The notes beneath the pieces are model-generated. The model was given only the letters and a program-made list of their open reading frames with translations. It had not been told where the DNA came from and searched no databases. This document shows, in pieces, positions 1-6,471 of a stretch of DNA of 9,463 bases (position 1 is its first letter; every line of letters starts with the position of its first letter). The DNA lies in the NCBI GenBank assembly GCA_937893815.1, contig CALCSH010000543.1, positions 1 through 9,463 on the forward strand, written 5' to 3'. The translations under genes were made by a program, and so were the position numbers. This stretch comes from an uncultured Anaerolineae bacterium (GTDB lineage Bacteria; Chloroflexota; Anaerolineae; Anaerolineales; UBA11858).

Positions 1-37
1 GGTGTGGGGGGGCGAAGCCCCCCCACACCCCTATTTT
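1..37. terminator. GC-rich hairpin, probable intrinsic terminator of an off-window gene
   Basis: Bases 1-13 pair perfectly with 17-29: a 13-bp stem closed by a GAA triloop (left arm GGTGTGGGGGGGC). A short T-rich tract, CTATTTT, follows at 31-37. A very stable stem followed by T residues on the + strand suggests termination of a + strand gene ending to the left. The window starts at the first stem base, so the true element may be longer. It could instead be a dispersed GC-rich palindrome, since runs of G-C with a GAA or TTC loop often occur as intergenic repeats. Confidence 0.5.
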
Positions 38-133
38 CGGGCATTCTCTTGTACAGCCGGTGTTCGATTCAGTCCACAGAACTCCAATAAATCACCGCCA
101 GCGTCTGTATTTATCAAGCCCTCTTCAAAAATC

Positions 134-142
134 TGCTAAAAT
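134..142 (+). promoter_or_regulatory. Candidate extended -10 of the BCD transporter gene
   Basis: TGCTAAAAT at 134-142 is an extended -10 (TGn plus TAAAAT), about 70 bases ahead of the ATG at 212. The same nine bases occur at the uvrA promoter (2421-2429), which slightly strengthens the reading. No good -35 is visible; TTATCA at 111-116 sits 20 bases upstream, too far for normal spacing. Nothing else gene-like is seen between 38 and 211. Confidence 0.3.
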
Positions 143-211
143 CTACATTGCCATCCCTCACCAGGTTTGATAGATTTTGGTATCTTACAATCGTATTGAA
201 TCGGGTACATA

Positions 212-1519
212 ATGCTGCGCAAACAAATCCAACTTGGCCTGCTGCATGTAGCAGTCACCATCACATTGCTTCCCATCAACAGCACACTAAACCGCGTGAT
301 GATCAAGGAATTAGCTATTTCGGCCACATTAGTGGCTGTTTTAGCCTCGCTACCGTATCTCATTTCGCCCATTCAGGTATCAATCGGTGCGTACGCTGAC
401 AGAAAGCGCATCTTCGGGTTTCGCCGCACCCCTTTTATCATGCTTGGGTTAGTGTTGTGTGTCGTGGGCGTTGTGCTTTCTCCTGCTACTGCCTTTGCTA
501 TGGCCGATCATCTCGGCAAGGGGATTCTCATGGGATTTATTTCTTTTGGCGCATGGGGAATGGGCTACAATCTGGCTGCCGTGTCGTATCTATCACTAGC
601 CTCGGAACTTTCTGGTGAGAAAGGTCGCGGGAAAACGATTGCCATCATGTGGTTTATGATGATCGTCAGCATGATCATCACATCCATCCTGATCAGCAAA
701 ATGGTGGATCCCTATTCACCACTGGCGCTCGTGCGCACGTTTCGTTGGGTCGGTGGCGCGGCGCTTCTGCTCGGCCTTTTGGGCCTGATTCGCCTCGAGA
801 ATCGCTCTACCGCCCCCATCGACGAGTCCGCCGAAGAACGATACTCATGGCGGATCATGGCGCGTGCGATGTTTAATAATCCACAAGCCAGTCGCTTTTT
901 TGGGTATCTGATCCTTCTGCTAACCGCCATTCTCGGGCAAGATATTTTACTGGAGCCGTTCGCCGGAGAAGCCTTCGGGATGAGCGTTACCGAAACCACC
1001 CGCATCACCGCTATTTGGGGCGTCTTCGTGCTCGCCGCTTTGCTGCTCACCGCCTGGCTGGAAGCGCGGATACCGAAAAAAGCTGCGGCGGCAATGGGCG
1101 GCTGGCTGATTCTGACCGGATTTTTATTTATCACCGTCAGCGGAATTTTTCTTCAAAGTCAGGTTTTTTATTTGGGATTAGCCCTTTTGGGATTGGGGAC
1201 GGGGATTTCTACCGTAGCGAATCTTTCACTGATGCTCGATATGACCGTGGAAGGGCAGGTGGGACTATTCATCGGGGCCTGGGGCATGGCGAACGCGATC
1301 TCGCGGCTGGTCGGCTCGATGGTCGGGGGGGCCGTGCGTGATGTGACGCGCTTTGCCACTCAACAACCCGTTTTGGGGTATCTGCTGGTATTTGGTATGA
1401 TGGCGCTGATGGTTCTGATAACGCTGGTTATGCTAACTCGTATCGATGTGAACGATTTTCAGGAACGCGCGCAGAATATCCCTGTTATCGAAAGAGCAGC
1501 GCTGGCCGGAGATGCATGA
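212..1519 (+). CDS. BCD (PucC/LhaA-type) family MFS transporter
   Basis: A 435-residue polytopic membrane protein of the major facilitator superfamily, BCD branch. Proteins of this branch (PucC, LhaA, bch2) assist light-harvesting complex assembly and probably move bacteriochlorophyll in the cytoplasmic membrane. Typical landmarks are LNRVMIKEL near residues 26-34 after the first helix, the loop GAYADRKRIFGFRRTPFI near 59-76, and QDILLEPFAGEAFGM near 243-257. The last matches the conserved 'D-LLEP-GGE-FG' segment of PucC-like proteins. Length fits the family (about 420-480). The ATG at 212 has only a weak GGG upstream, but it begins the conserved N-terminus. No pigment-synthesis or photosystem gene is in the window, so a pigment substrate is an inference from family only. 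It ends eight bases before an intergenic repeat and is followed by a MerR-like regulator gene on the same strand. Confidence 0.85.
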   Translation: MLRKQIQLGLLHVAVTITLLPINSTLNRVMIKELAISATLVAVLASLPYLISPIQVSIGAYADRKRIFGFRRTPFIMLGLVLCVVGVVLSPATAFAMADHLGKGILMGFISFGAWGMGYNLAAVSYLSLASELSGEKGRGKTIAIMWFMMIVSMIITSILISKMVDPYSPLALVRTFRWVGGAALLLGLLGLIRLENRSTAPIDESAEERYSWRIMARAMFNNPQASRFFGYLILLLTAILGQDILLEPFAGEAFGMSVTETTRITAIWGVFVLAALLLTAWLEARIPKKAAAAMGGWLILTGFLFITVSGIFLQSQVFYLGLALLGLGTGISTVANLSLMLDMTVEGQVGLFIGAWGMANAISRLVGSMVGGAVRDVTRFATQQPVLGYLLVFGMMALMVLITLVMLTRIDVNDFQERAQNIPVIERAALAGDA

Positions 1520-1526
1520 AAATAAA

Positions 1527-1603
1527 GGGTCCCTGGGATTCCCCGTGGCAAGGTGTCCACAATTAGGGGTATTGTGGGATTTCTCGCGGCAGTACTCAAA
1601 GAG
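1527..1603 (+). repeat. Dispersed palindromic repeat, copy A
   Basis: This stretch aligns with the reverse complement of 2321-2388: GGG..C.CTGGGA..., then CCGTGGCA, CACA, TAGGG, TTTCTC, CGGCAGT and CAAAGA are shared in order. By eye about three quarters of aligned positions match. Copy A has roughly 10 extra bases in the middle (around 1569-1579) and its own arms no longer pair well, so it looks like the more decayed copy. AAAATAA occurs on both sides (1519-1525 and 1606-1612), a possible target-site duplication, though AT-rich enough to be chance. It lies between the BCD transporter and regulator genes. Confidence 0.65.
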
Positions 1604-1657
1604 CCAAAATAACTGCTGTGCCCGATGCTTTTGTATTTCAATTTTGGAGATTAAATA

Positions 1658-2278
1658 ATGTCATCAGATTGGTTAAGTCTTAGCGAAATTGCCGAAGAAT
1701 TAGGCGTACACCCCAGCACCATCCGCAACTGGGCTGATCAGGGCCGTATCCCTGTTCACCGTACTCCCGGAGGTCACCGCCGTTTTCGGCGTGATGAAGT
1801 TACCCTTTGGCAGCAAGCCGATCAAGCCAATACGGTATCAGAAACACAGTTGGTATTGCAAAATGCCCTCAAACGCACACGTTTTCAAATCAGCGAAGGC
1901 GGCTTGAGTAGTGAATCGTGGTATCAAAAACTCGATCAGCAAGCCCGCCAGCAATATCGTCAGAGCGGACGTTCGTTGCTGCAGGCATTGAGCGCTTATC
2001 TTTCATCAGAGACTGGTAGCAGTGCCGATGCCGAAGCCCGCGCCCTGGGCTATGAATACGCTGTGCGCGCCCGGCGCCATGAACTCAATATCATGGAAGC
2101 CACACAAGCCTTTTTATTTTTCCGCTCAAATCTTCTCGATGCGATGTACGGCGTTTACGAAGCCGCTTCGGTACAATCTCCGTTTGTGTGGAGCAATCTA
2201 TTTCGCCGCATCACTGCCTTCACCGATCATGTCATGATCACGATTTTAGATACCTTCACTGCATTTGATAAGGGGTAA
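1658..2278 (+). CDS. MerR/BldC-like helix-turn-helix regulator with RsbRD_N-like domain
   Basis: A 206-residue probable transcription regulator. Residues 6-51 form a MerR-type winged helix: LSLSEIAEELGVHPSTIRNW is the helix-turn-helix, and RTPGGHRRFRRDEV is the wing typical of MerR/BldC and excisionase-like proteins. Residues about 65-204 are mostly helical and Ala/Leu/Arg-rich. The stretch ALGYEYAVRARRHELNIMEA, continuing into AFLFFRSNLLDAM, resembles the N-terminal domain of RsbR/RsbRD co-antagonists (a helical sensor-like fold); this assignment comes from memory of the family. There is no Cys cluster, so metal sensing as in classical MerR is unlikely. The start is well supported by GGAGA at 1646-1650, seven bases before ATG. 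The gene stands between two inverted repeat copies. Its target is unknown; self-regulation or control of the upstream transporter are guesses from position. Confidence 0.8.
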   Translation: MSSDWLSLSEIAEELGVHPSTIRNWADQGRIPVHRTPGGHRRFRRDEVTLWQQADQANTVSETQLVLQNALKRTRFQISEGGLSSESWYQKLDQQARQQYRQSGRSLLQALSAYLSSETGSSADAEARALGYEYAVRARRHELNIMEATQAFLFFRSNLLDAMYGVYEAASVQSPFVWSNLFRRITAFTDHVMITILDTFTAFDKG

Positions 2279-2320
2279 AAAACCGCGCAACTCTGTTTTC
2301 GGCACATTTATTGACCAATT

Positions 2321-2388
2321 GATTCTTTGGGAACTGCCGTGAGAAAACCCTACATGTGAACAACTGCCACGGCAATTCCCAGAGTCCC
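2321..2388 (-). repeat. Dispersed palindromic repeat, copy B (inverted to copy A)
   Basis: On the - strand this matches copy A at 1527-1603. It is itself a hairpin: 2328-2341 (TGGGAACTGCCGTG) pairs with 2368-2381 with 13 of 14 positions complementary, leaving a 26-base loop. CAATT stands on both sides (2316-2320 and 2392-2396), a possible 5-bp target-site duplication. It begins 43 bases after the regulator stop codon. It could help end regulator mRNA, but no T-run follows the stem, so it is not a standard terminator. Confidence 0.65.
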
Positions 2389-2407
2389 ACACAATTTGCG
2401 CGTCCAA

Positions 2408-2427
2408 TTTAGCACGATTGTGCTAAA
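2408..2427. promoter_or_regulatory. Perfect 8-4-8 palindrome over the uvrA promoter, candidate operator
   Basis: TTTAGCAC-GATT-GTGCTAAA is a perfect inverted repeat with a four-base spacer. Its right half overlaps the probable -10 box, so a bound dimer would block RNA polymerase. The general form (AC-N4-GT core, dyad over a uvrA promoter) resembles LexA operators, and uvrA is a SOS gene in many bacteria. The sequence is not the Gram-positive GAAC-N4-GTTC box nor the E. coli CTGT-N8-ACAG box, so LexA binding is an inference. No T-run follows, so it is not a terminator. Confidence 0.5.
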
Positions 2428-2429
2428 AT
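2424..2429 (+). promoter_or_regulatory. Probable -10 box of uvrA
   Basis: TAAAAT preceded by TGC gives an extended -10 (TGCTAAAAT at 2421-2429). The expected transcription start is near 2436, leaving a leader of about 50 bases. No convincing -35 hexamer is seen at normal spacing, which is common for extended -10 promoters. Confidence 0.45.
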
Positions 2430-2442
2430 AGACGCGTTTTCG

Positions 2443-2485
2443 TTTAACAAAAATTTATCAAACCAATCCAAACCAAAAAACCAAT
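2443..2485 (+). other. G-free A/C-rich leader of uvrA without Shine-Dalgarno
   Basis: From 2443 up to the G of the start codon there is no G at all; the leader is mostly A and C (for example CCAATCCAAACC). No anti-Shine-Dalgarno match stands before ATG 2486. Translation would start on an unstructured leader, or the start would rely on ribosomal protein contacts. The start itself is sound, because family-conserved residues (IRVVGARVHNLKNI) follow at once. Confidence 0.6.
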
Positions 2486-5431
2486 ATGACCTCATCCGTA
2501 ATCCGTGTTGTGGGCGCACGCGTTCACAATCTTAAAAATATTAGTCTGGATATTCCTCGCGACAAACTGGTTGTCATTACCGGCCTGTCGGGGTCTGGCA
2601 AATCTTCGCTGGCGTTCGATACCATCTTCGCCGAGGGGCAGCGTCGTTACGTCGAATCGCTCTCCGCGTATGCGCGGCAATTTCTCGGGCAGGCCGAAAA
2701 GCCCGATGTGGACTATATTGAGGGTCTTTCCCCCGCCGTGTCGATTGACCAACGCGCGACTTCGCACAACCCTCGCTCAACAGTGGGAACCGTAACCGAA
2801 ATCTACGACTATCTGCGTCTGCTCTTCGCACGCGCCGGTATTCCGCATTGCCCACAGTGTGGCAGAGAAGTCTCCCGCCAATCGGCGCAAGAAATCGTCG
2901 ATGCTGTGGAACAGCTCCCAGCGGGCAGCCGCCTGCTCATTCTTTCCCCAATGGTGCGCGGTCGCAAGGGAAATCATCAAGCTGTGCTGGAAGAAATTCA
3001 GAAATCAGGTTTTGTGCGCGTACGCGTCGATGGTCAGGTGCTCAGCCTGGAAGACCCCATCGAGATGGATCGCTATAAAATTCATGATATTGATGCCATC
3101 GTGGACCGCGTGGTGATTCAGCCATACGAGAACACGGATGAGATGCAGAACTTCCGCTCGCGGTTGACCGACTCGGTGGAGACCGCGCTGCAATTTGGGG
3201 ATGGTCATCTGATTGTGCAGGATACAACCCCTCACCCCTCGCTCCCATCTCCCAGTGGGAGAGGGGATGGGGGTGAGGGGCGTGATTTACATTACTCCGA
3301 GCATCTGGCCTGTGCCCACTGCAGCATCAGCCTGCCCGAGATTGAGCCGCGTACCTTCTCGTTCAACACCCCTCACGGAGCCTGCCCGGATTGCCAGGGC
3401 ATCGGCACACGCCTGAATATTGACCCCGACATGCTGATTACAGACAAATCACGCTCGATCAACCACGGTGCCATCCACGCCGGTGAGTGGCGCGGCGAAC
3501 GCGAAGTCGGCGGTTATTACTGGTCTACACTAGTAGGCGCGGCAGAAGACAACCGGATTGATCTCGATGCGCCCGTCAGTTCACTAACCGATGAACAACT
3601 TAATATTATTCTTTACGGCACGCGCGGCAAGGAAGTGACTGTGAACTACAAGCGCCAGCGCGATGGCAAAATCTTCACCTTCCAGCGCGAATACGAGGGC
3701 ATAATCCCCAACCTGGAGCGGCGTTTCCGCGAAACCACCTCCGAGCCGATGCGAGAACGCATCATGGAATATATGAACGACCGCCCCTGCCCCACCTGCA
3801 ACGGGGCGCGCCTGCGTCCCGAAGCGCTGGCTGTGACCCTGGCCGATGTCAACATTCTCAACGTCAGCCAATGGCCAATACGTCGCGCCCTGGATTGGGT
3901 GCTGATGCTCAAAGATCAAGACAACACCCTCAGCCAGCGGCAAAGAATTATTGCATCGCGCGTGCTGCGCGAACTCGAAGACCGGCTGGGATTTCTAGTT
4001 TCGGTGGGGCTGGAATATTTAACGCTCAGCCGCAACGCCTCCACGCTTTCGGGCGGCGAAGCGCAGCGCATCCGTTTGGCGACGCAGATCGGCTCGCGGC
4101 TGATGGGCGTACTCTACGTGCTGGATGAACCCTCGATTGGTCTGCACCCGCGAGATAACGCTCGCCTGCTCAGCACGCTGGTAGGGATGCGCGATTTAGG
4201 AAATACCGTACTGGTGGTTGAACACGACTCGGAAACCATCGAAACCGCTGACTGGGTAGTTGATCTTGGCCCCGGAGCTGGCGAACACGGCGGCGAAGTT
4301 ATTTTCAATGGGCCGTCCAAAGATGTAATCAATCATCCAACGTCCCTCACAGGGGCCTATCTCTCGGGACGCATGCAAGTCCCAATCCCGACAGAACGCA
4401 GGCCGGGTAATGGCGAAACGATCCGGGTGATCGGGGCGCGGGCGCATAACCTGAAGAATATCAGCGTCGAGATTCCCCTTGGAAAATTGGTATGCATTAC
4501 GGGAGTTTCAGGCTCGGGCAAATCAACTTTGATGGTAGATGTGCTCTACGCGGCATTGGCGCGCCACCTGCACGGCTCGCGCTCCCAACCTGCGGCGCAC
4601 GATTCCATCGAGGGGCTGGAGCATATTGATAAGGTTATCAATATCGACCAATCCCCTATCGGACGCACGCCGCGCTCCAACCCGGGCACCTATACCAGCA
4701 TCTTCGATCATATTCGCGATCTATTTGCCGAATTGCCGGAGAGCAAAATCCGCGGCTACGCCAAAGGGCGCTTCTCCTTCAACGTACATGGTGGGCGCTG
4801 CGAAGCCTGCCAGGGACAGGGAGAAATCCGCATCGAGATGCAATTTTTGCCCGATGTCTATGTGCCCTGCGAAATATGCCACGGCTCGCGCTACAACCGC
4901 GAAACCTTACAGGTGCGCTTCAAAGGACACTCCATCGCCGATGTGCTGGCGATGACGATCGATACAGCGGCTGAGGTTTTTGAGAATCATCCCAATATGC
5001 TACGCCGCCTGGAAACCCTGCAAGATGTCGGGCTGGGATATATTCGCCTCGGGCAATCATCGCCAACACTCTCGGGGGGCGAGGCGCAGCGTGTCAAACT
5101 CTCGCGCGAACTCTCCAAGATTTCCACCGGGCGCACGCTTTACGTGCTGGATGAACCCTCCGTGGGGCTGCATGCCGCCGATGTGCATAAACTGATTCAA
5201 GTGCTGCAACGTTTGGTGGAGGCCGGGAATACGGTATTAATTATCGAGCACAACGCCGATATTATCAAAGTTGCCGATCATATCATCGACCTGGGGCCGG
5301 AAGGCGGCGACGCGGGCGGCGAGATCATTGCCGAAGGCACCCCGGAAGATATTTGCGGCAATCCAAAATCATACACGGGGCAGTTTTTGCAAAAATACGT
5401 GCGGGCAACGCACAATCAGGATTGTGTATAG
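2486..5431 (+). CDS. uvrA: Excinuclease ABC subunit A (UvrA)
   Basis: UvrA is the dimeric ATPase of nucleotide excision repair; it finds bulky DNA lesions and loads UvrB. All landmarks are present: Walker A GLSGSGKSS (33-41), zinc module C276-C279-C300-C303, signature TLSGGEAQR (520-528), Walker B LYVLDEP with D547, second Walker A GVSGSGKST (673-681), the DNA-binding zinc module C772-C775-C795-C798, second signature TLSGGEAQR (861-869) and second Walker B with D889. The length, 981, exceeds the usual ~940-960. The excess is explained by a Pro/Ser/Gly-rich segment at residues 247-266, encoded by a palindromic element and placed at the end of the UvrB-binding domain just before the first zinc module. 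No frameshift is seen, so the protein is likely active. The gene is apparently monocistronic, with its own promoter and a hairpin directly after the stop codon. Confidence 0.98.
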   Translation: MTSSVIRVVGARVHNLKNISLDIPRDKLVVITGLSGSGKSSLAFDTIFAEGQRRYVESLSAYARQFLGQAEKPDVDYIEGLSPAVSIDQRATSHNPRSTVGTVTEIYDYLRLLFARAGIPHCPQCGREVSRQSAQEIVDAVEQLPAGSRLLILSPMVRGRKGNHQAVLEEIQKSGFVRVRVDGQVLSLEDPIEMDRYKIHDIDAIVDRVVIQPYENTDEMQNFRSRLTDSVETALQFGDGHLIVQDTTPHPSLPSPSGRGDGGEGRDLHYSEHLACAHCSISLPEIEPRTFSFNTPHGACPDCQGIGTRLNIDPDMLITDKSRSINHGAIHAGEWRGEREVGGYYWSTLVGAAEDNRIDLDAPVSSLTDEQLNIILYGTRGKEVTVNYKRQRDGKIFTFQREYEGIIPNLERRFRETTSEPMRERIMEYMNDRPCPTCNGARLRPEALAVTLADVNILNVSQWPIRRALDWVLMLKDQDNTLSQRQRIIASRVLRELEDRLGFLVSVGLEYLTLSRNASTLSGGEAQRIRLATQIGSRLMGVLYVLDEPSIGLHPRDNARLLSTLVGMRDLGNTVLVVEHDSETIETADWVVDLGPGAGEHGGEVIFNGPSKDVINHPTSLTGAYLSGRMQVPIPTERRPGNGETIRVIGARAHNLKNISVEIPLGKLVCITGVSGSGKSTLMVDVLYAALARHLHGSRSQPAAHDSIEGLEHIDKVINIDQSPIGRTPRSNPGTYTSIFDHIRDLFAELPESKIRGYAKGRFSFNVHGGRCEACQGQGEIRIEMQFLPDVYVPCEICHGSRYNRETLQVRFKGHSIADVLAMTIDTAAEVFENHPNMLRRLETLQDVGLGYIRLGQSSPTLSGGEAQRVKLSRELSKISTGRTLYVLDEPSVGLHAADVHKLIQVLQRLVEAGNTVLIIEHNADIIKVADHIIDLGPEGGDAGGEIIAEGTPEDICGNPKSYTGQFLQKYVRATHNQDCV
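3228..3280. repeat. Palindromic element inserted in frame within uvrA
   Basis: The left arm 3228-3254 and right arm 3256-3280 are imperfect inverted repeats around a single G. CCCCTCACCCC is mirrored by GGGGTGAGGGG, and TCTCCCA by TGGGAGA, with a small bulge between. The element is read through in frame as a Pro/Ser/Gly/Arg-rich stretch (PHPSLPSPSGRGDGGEG). UvrA homologues pass directly from the 'FGDGHLIV' strand to 'YSEHLACAHC' at this point with only a few residues between. Similar 'PSPSGRG..GEG' coding palindromes are common as intergenic repeats in several bacterial groups (from memory). No clear target duplication flanks it. Confidence 0.8.
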
Positions 5432-5432
5432 C

Positions 5433-5479
5433 GAAAAATAAAATGGTGGCGTGTTTCGCACGCCACCATTTTATTTTTC
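5433..5479. terminator. Bidirectional terminator between uvrA and the lytM-like gene
   Basis: Bases 5433-5453 pair perfectly with 5459-5479: 21 bp around a TTTCG loop, with a GC-rich core (GGTGGCGTG) and an A-run on one side and a T-run on the other. It therefore acts as a classic stem plus U-tract in both directions. It begins two bases after the uvrA TAG. It includes the TAA (5471-5473) and last two codons of the convergent gene, so that gene's stop codon is part of its own terminator stem. Confidence 0.9.
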
Positions 5480-6466
5480 AGGCTTCAACCACTCCCAAGT
5501 AGTCACTCGCCCGGGGGCAATCTCCACAATCTCAGAGTGATACCCCACACCGGGCAACGAAAATCCAATTTTGTATTCCCCCGAGGGCAGGTTACCCACG
5601 GAGAATGTTTCATGCCACGGGGGTTGCAGCGCCAGCCGCACATCCATATAGGGAAATATATCCATAGGCTTGATCCCCACTTCTCCCAAAGGCTGAACCA
5701 CCACTTTTACATCCACAGGATTCCCATCTGCATCCAGAATGCGCCCTGCCAATGCACCCGTCGGTTGATTCTGATCGTCAAACTGCGCCAGCCACAACTC
5801 CGGGTTACGGACATCTTCGTGCCGATTCTCGCCATAACGAACTTCAAAATGCAGCTCACTGCCAGTAGTCTGCCCCGTTGACCCCACCAGGCCGATGCGC
5901 CCCCCCACATCAATCTGCTGACCGACCTCCACATCCACCTGCGAGAGTTGGGCGTAAAGCGTATACACCGGTTGCGTGAACCCGCCCAGCGTGTGTTCGA
6001 GAATAACCAGCAGGCCGTAGAATTCTGGGGCTGGGCTGAACTGGCCTTCTTCATCCATCCCGGCGTAGACTACGCGGCCCGGCGCAACAGCCAGCACCGG
6101 TGTACCGGCCGAGTTGACGAAATCGACGCCAAATTGCATGAGTTTTGAATTTTGCATCTGCCCAAAGCGGTCACTGGGATCAACTGTATCGCGCCCTGTG
6201 GGGCCAATTGGCAAAGCCAGAGGAAAATCGGACTCGCTCGGGGGGGATTCTTGCGCCTCAGGGGTGGGTGTAACGTATAAATACGGCTCCAAATACTGAG
6301 TAACATCATACGGCACGGCCTGCATAATCACCTGCTGAAAATCAGCCGTGATAGCATTCTCAGGCAGCGCGCCAAAGCCGCCAGTGGCGATGAAGGTGGT
6401 CGTTGCCGATGCCACGATCAATGAGCGGATCAAATTCGCTTTTCTCTTGCGATTGGGGTATTCCAC
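5471..6466 (-). CDS. Secreted M23/LytM-fold protein with degenerate active site
   Basis: A 331-residue protein, exported or membrane-anchored: basic RKRK at 6-9, then a hydrophobic stretch about 13-33. A Pro/Thr/Ser-rich linker (65-90) leads to a LytM/M23 domain (about 108-215), recognised from GVDFVNSAGTPVLAVAPGRV, YAQLSQVDVEVGQQI, and IGLVGSTGQTTG before ELHFEVR. Active M23 enzymes have HxxxD, YAHLS and HLHF. Here the first His is Gln111 (Asp115 is kept), the catalytic His is Gln173, and HxH is Glu204-Leu-His206. Three of five key residues are gone, so hydrolysis of peptidoglycan is unlikely; a scaffold or amidase-activating role as in EnvC/NlpD is a parallel from known families. Residues about 236-325 look like a beta-sandwich of carboxypeptidase-regulatory type (GALAGRILDADGNPV, FSVGNLPSGEYKIGF). 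The start is GTG, five bases after the stop of the upstream channel gene, with no strong Shine-Dalgarno, suggesting coupled translation. Confidence 0.85.
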   Translation of the reverse strand: MEYPNRKRKANLIRSLIVASATTTFIATGGFGALPENAITADFQQVIMQAVPYDVTQYLEPYLYVTPTPEAQESPPSESDFPLALPIGPTGRDTVDPSDRFGQMQNSKLMQFGVDFVNSAGTPVLAVAPGRVVYAGMDEEGQFSPAPEFYGLLVILEHTLGGFTQPVYTLYAQLSQVDVEVGQQIDVGGRIGLVGSTGQTTGSELHFEVRYGENRHEDVRNPELWLAQFDDQNQPTGALAGRILDADGNPVDVKVVVQPLGEVGIKPMDIFPYMDVRLALQPPWHETFSVGNLPSGEYKIGFSLPGVGYHSEIVEIAPGRVTTWEWLKPEK

Positions 6467-6471
6467 GGAGC

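Noticed and set aside
69..80. T-loop-like GTTCGATTC suggesting a tRNA 3' end
   Set aside because: Flanking bases do not form a T stem, and there is no acceptor stem or anticodon arm.
712..1134. Antisense open frame of 140 codons inside the BCD transporter gene
   Set aside because: Low-complexity Ser/Arg/Ala composition, no family resemblance, and fully inside a clearly real gene.
1527..2388. The regulator and its flanking repeats as a composite transposon
   Set aside because: No transposase lies between them, the copies are diverged with different lengths, and the possible target duplications flank each copy separately with different sequences.
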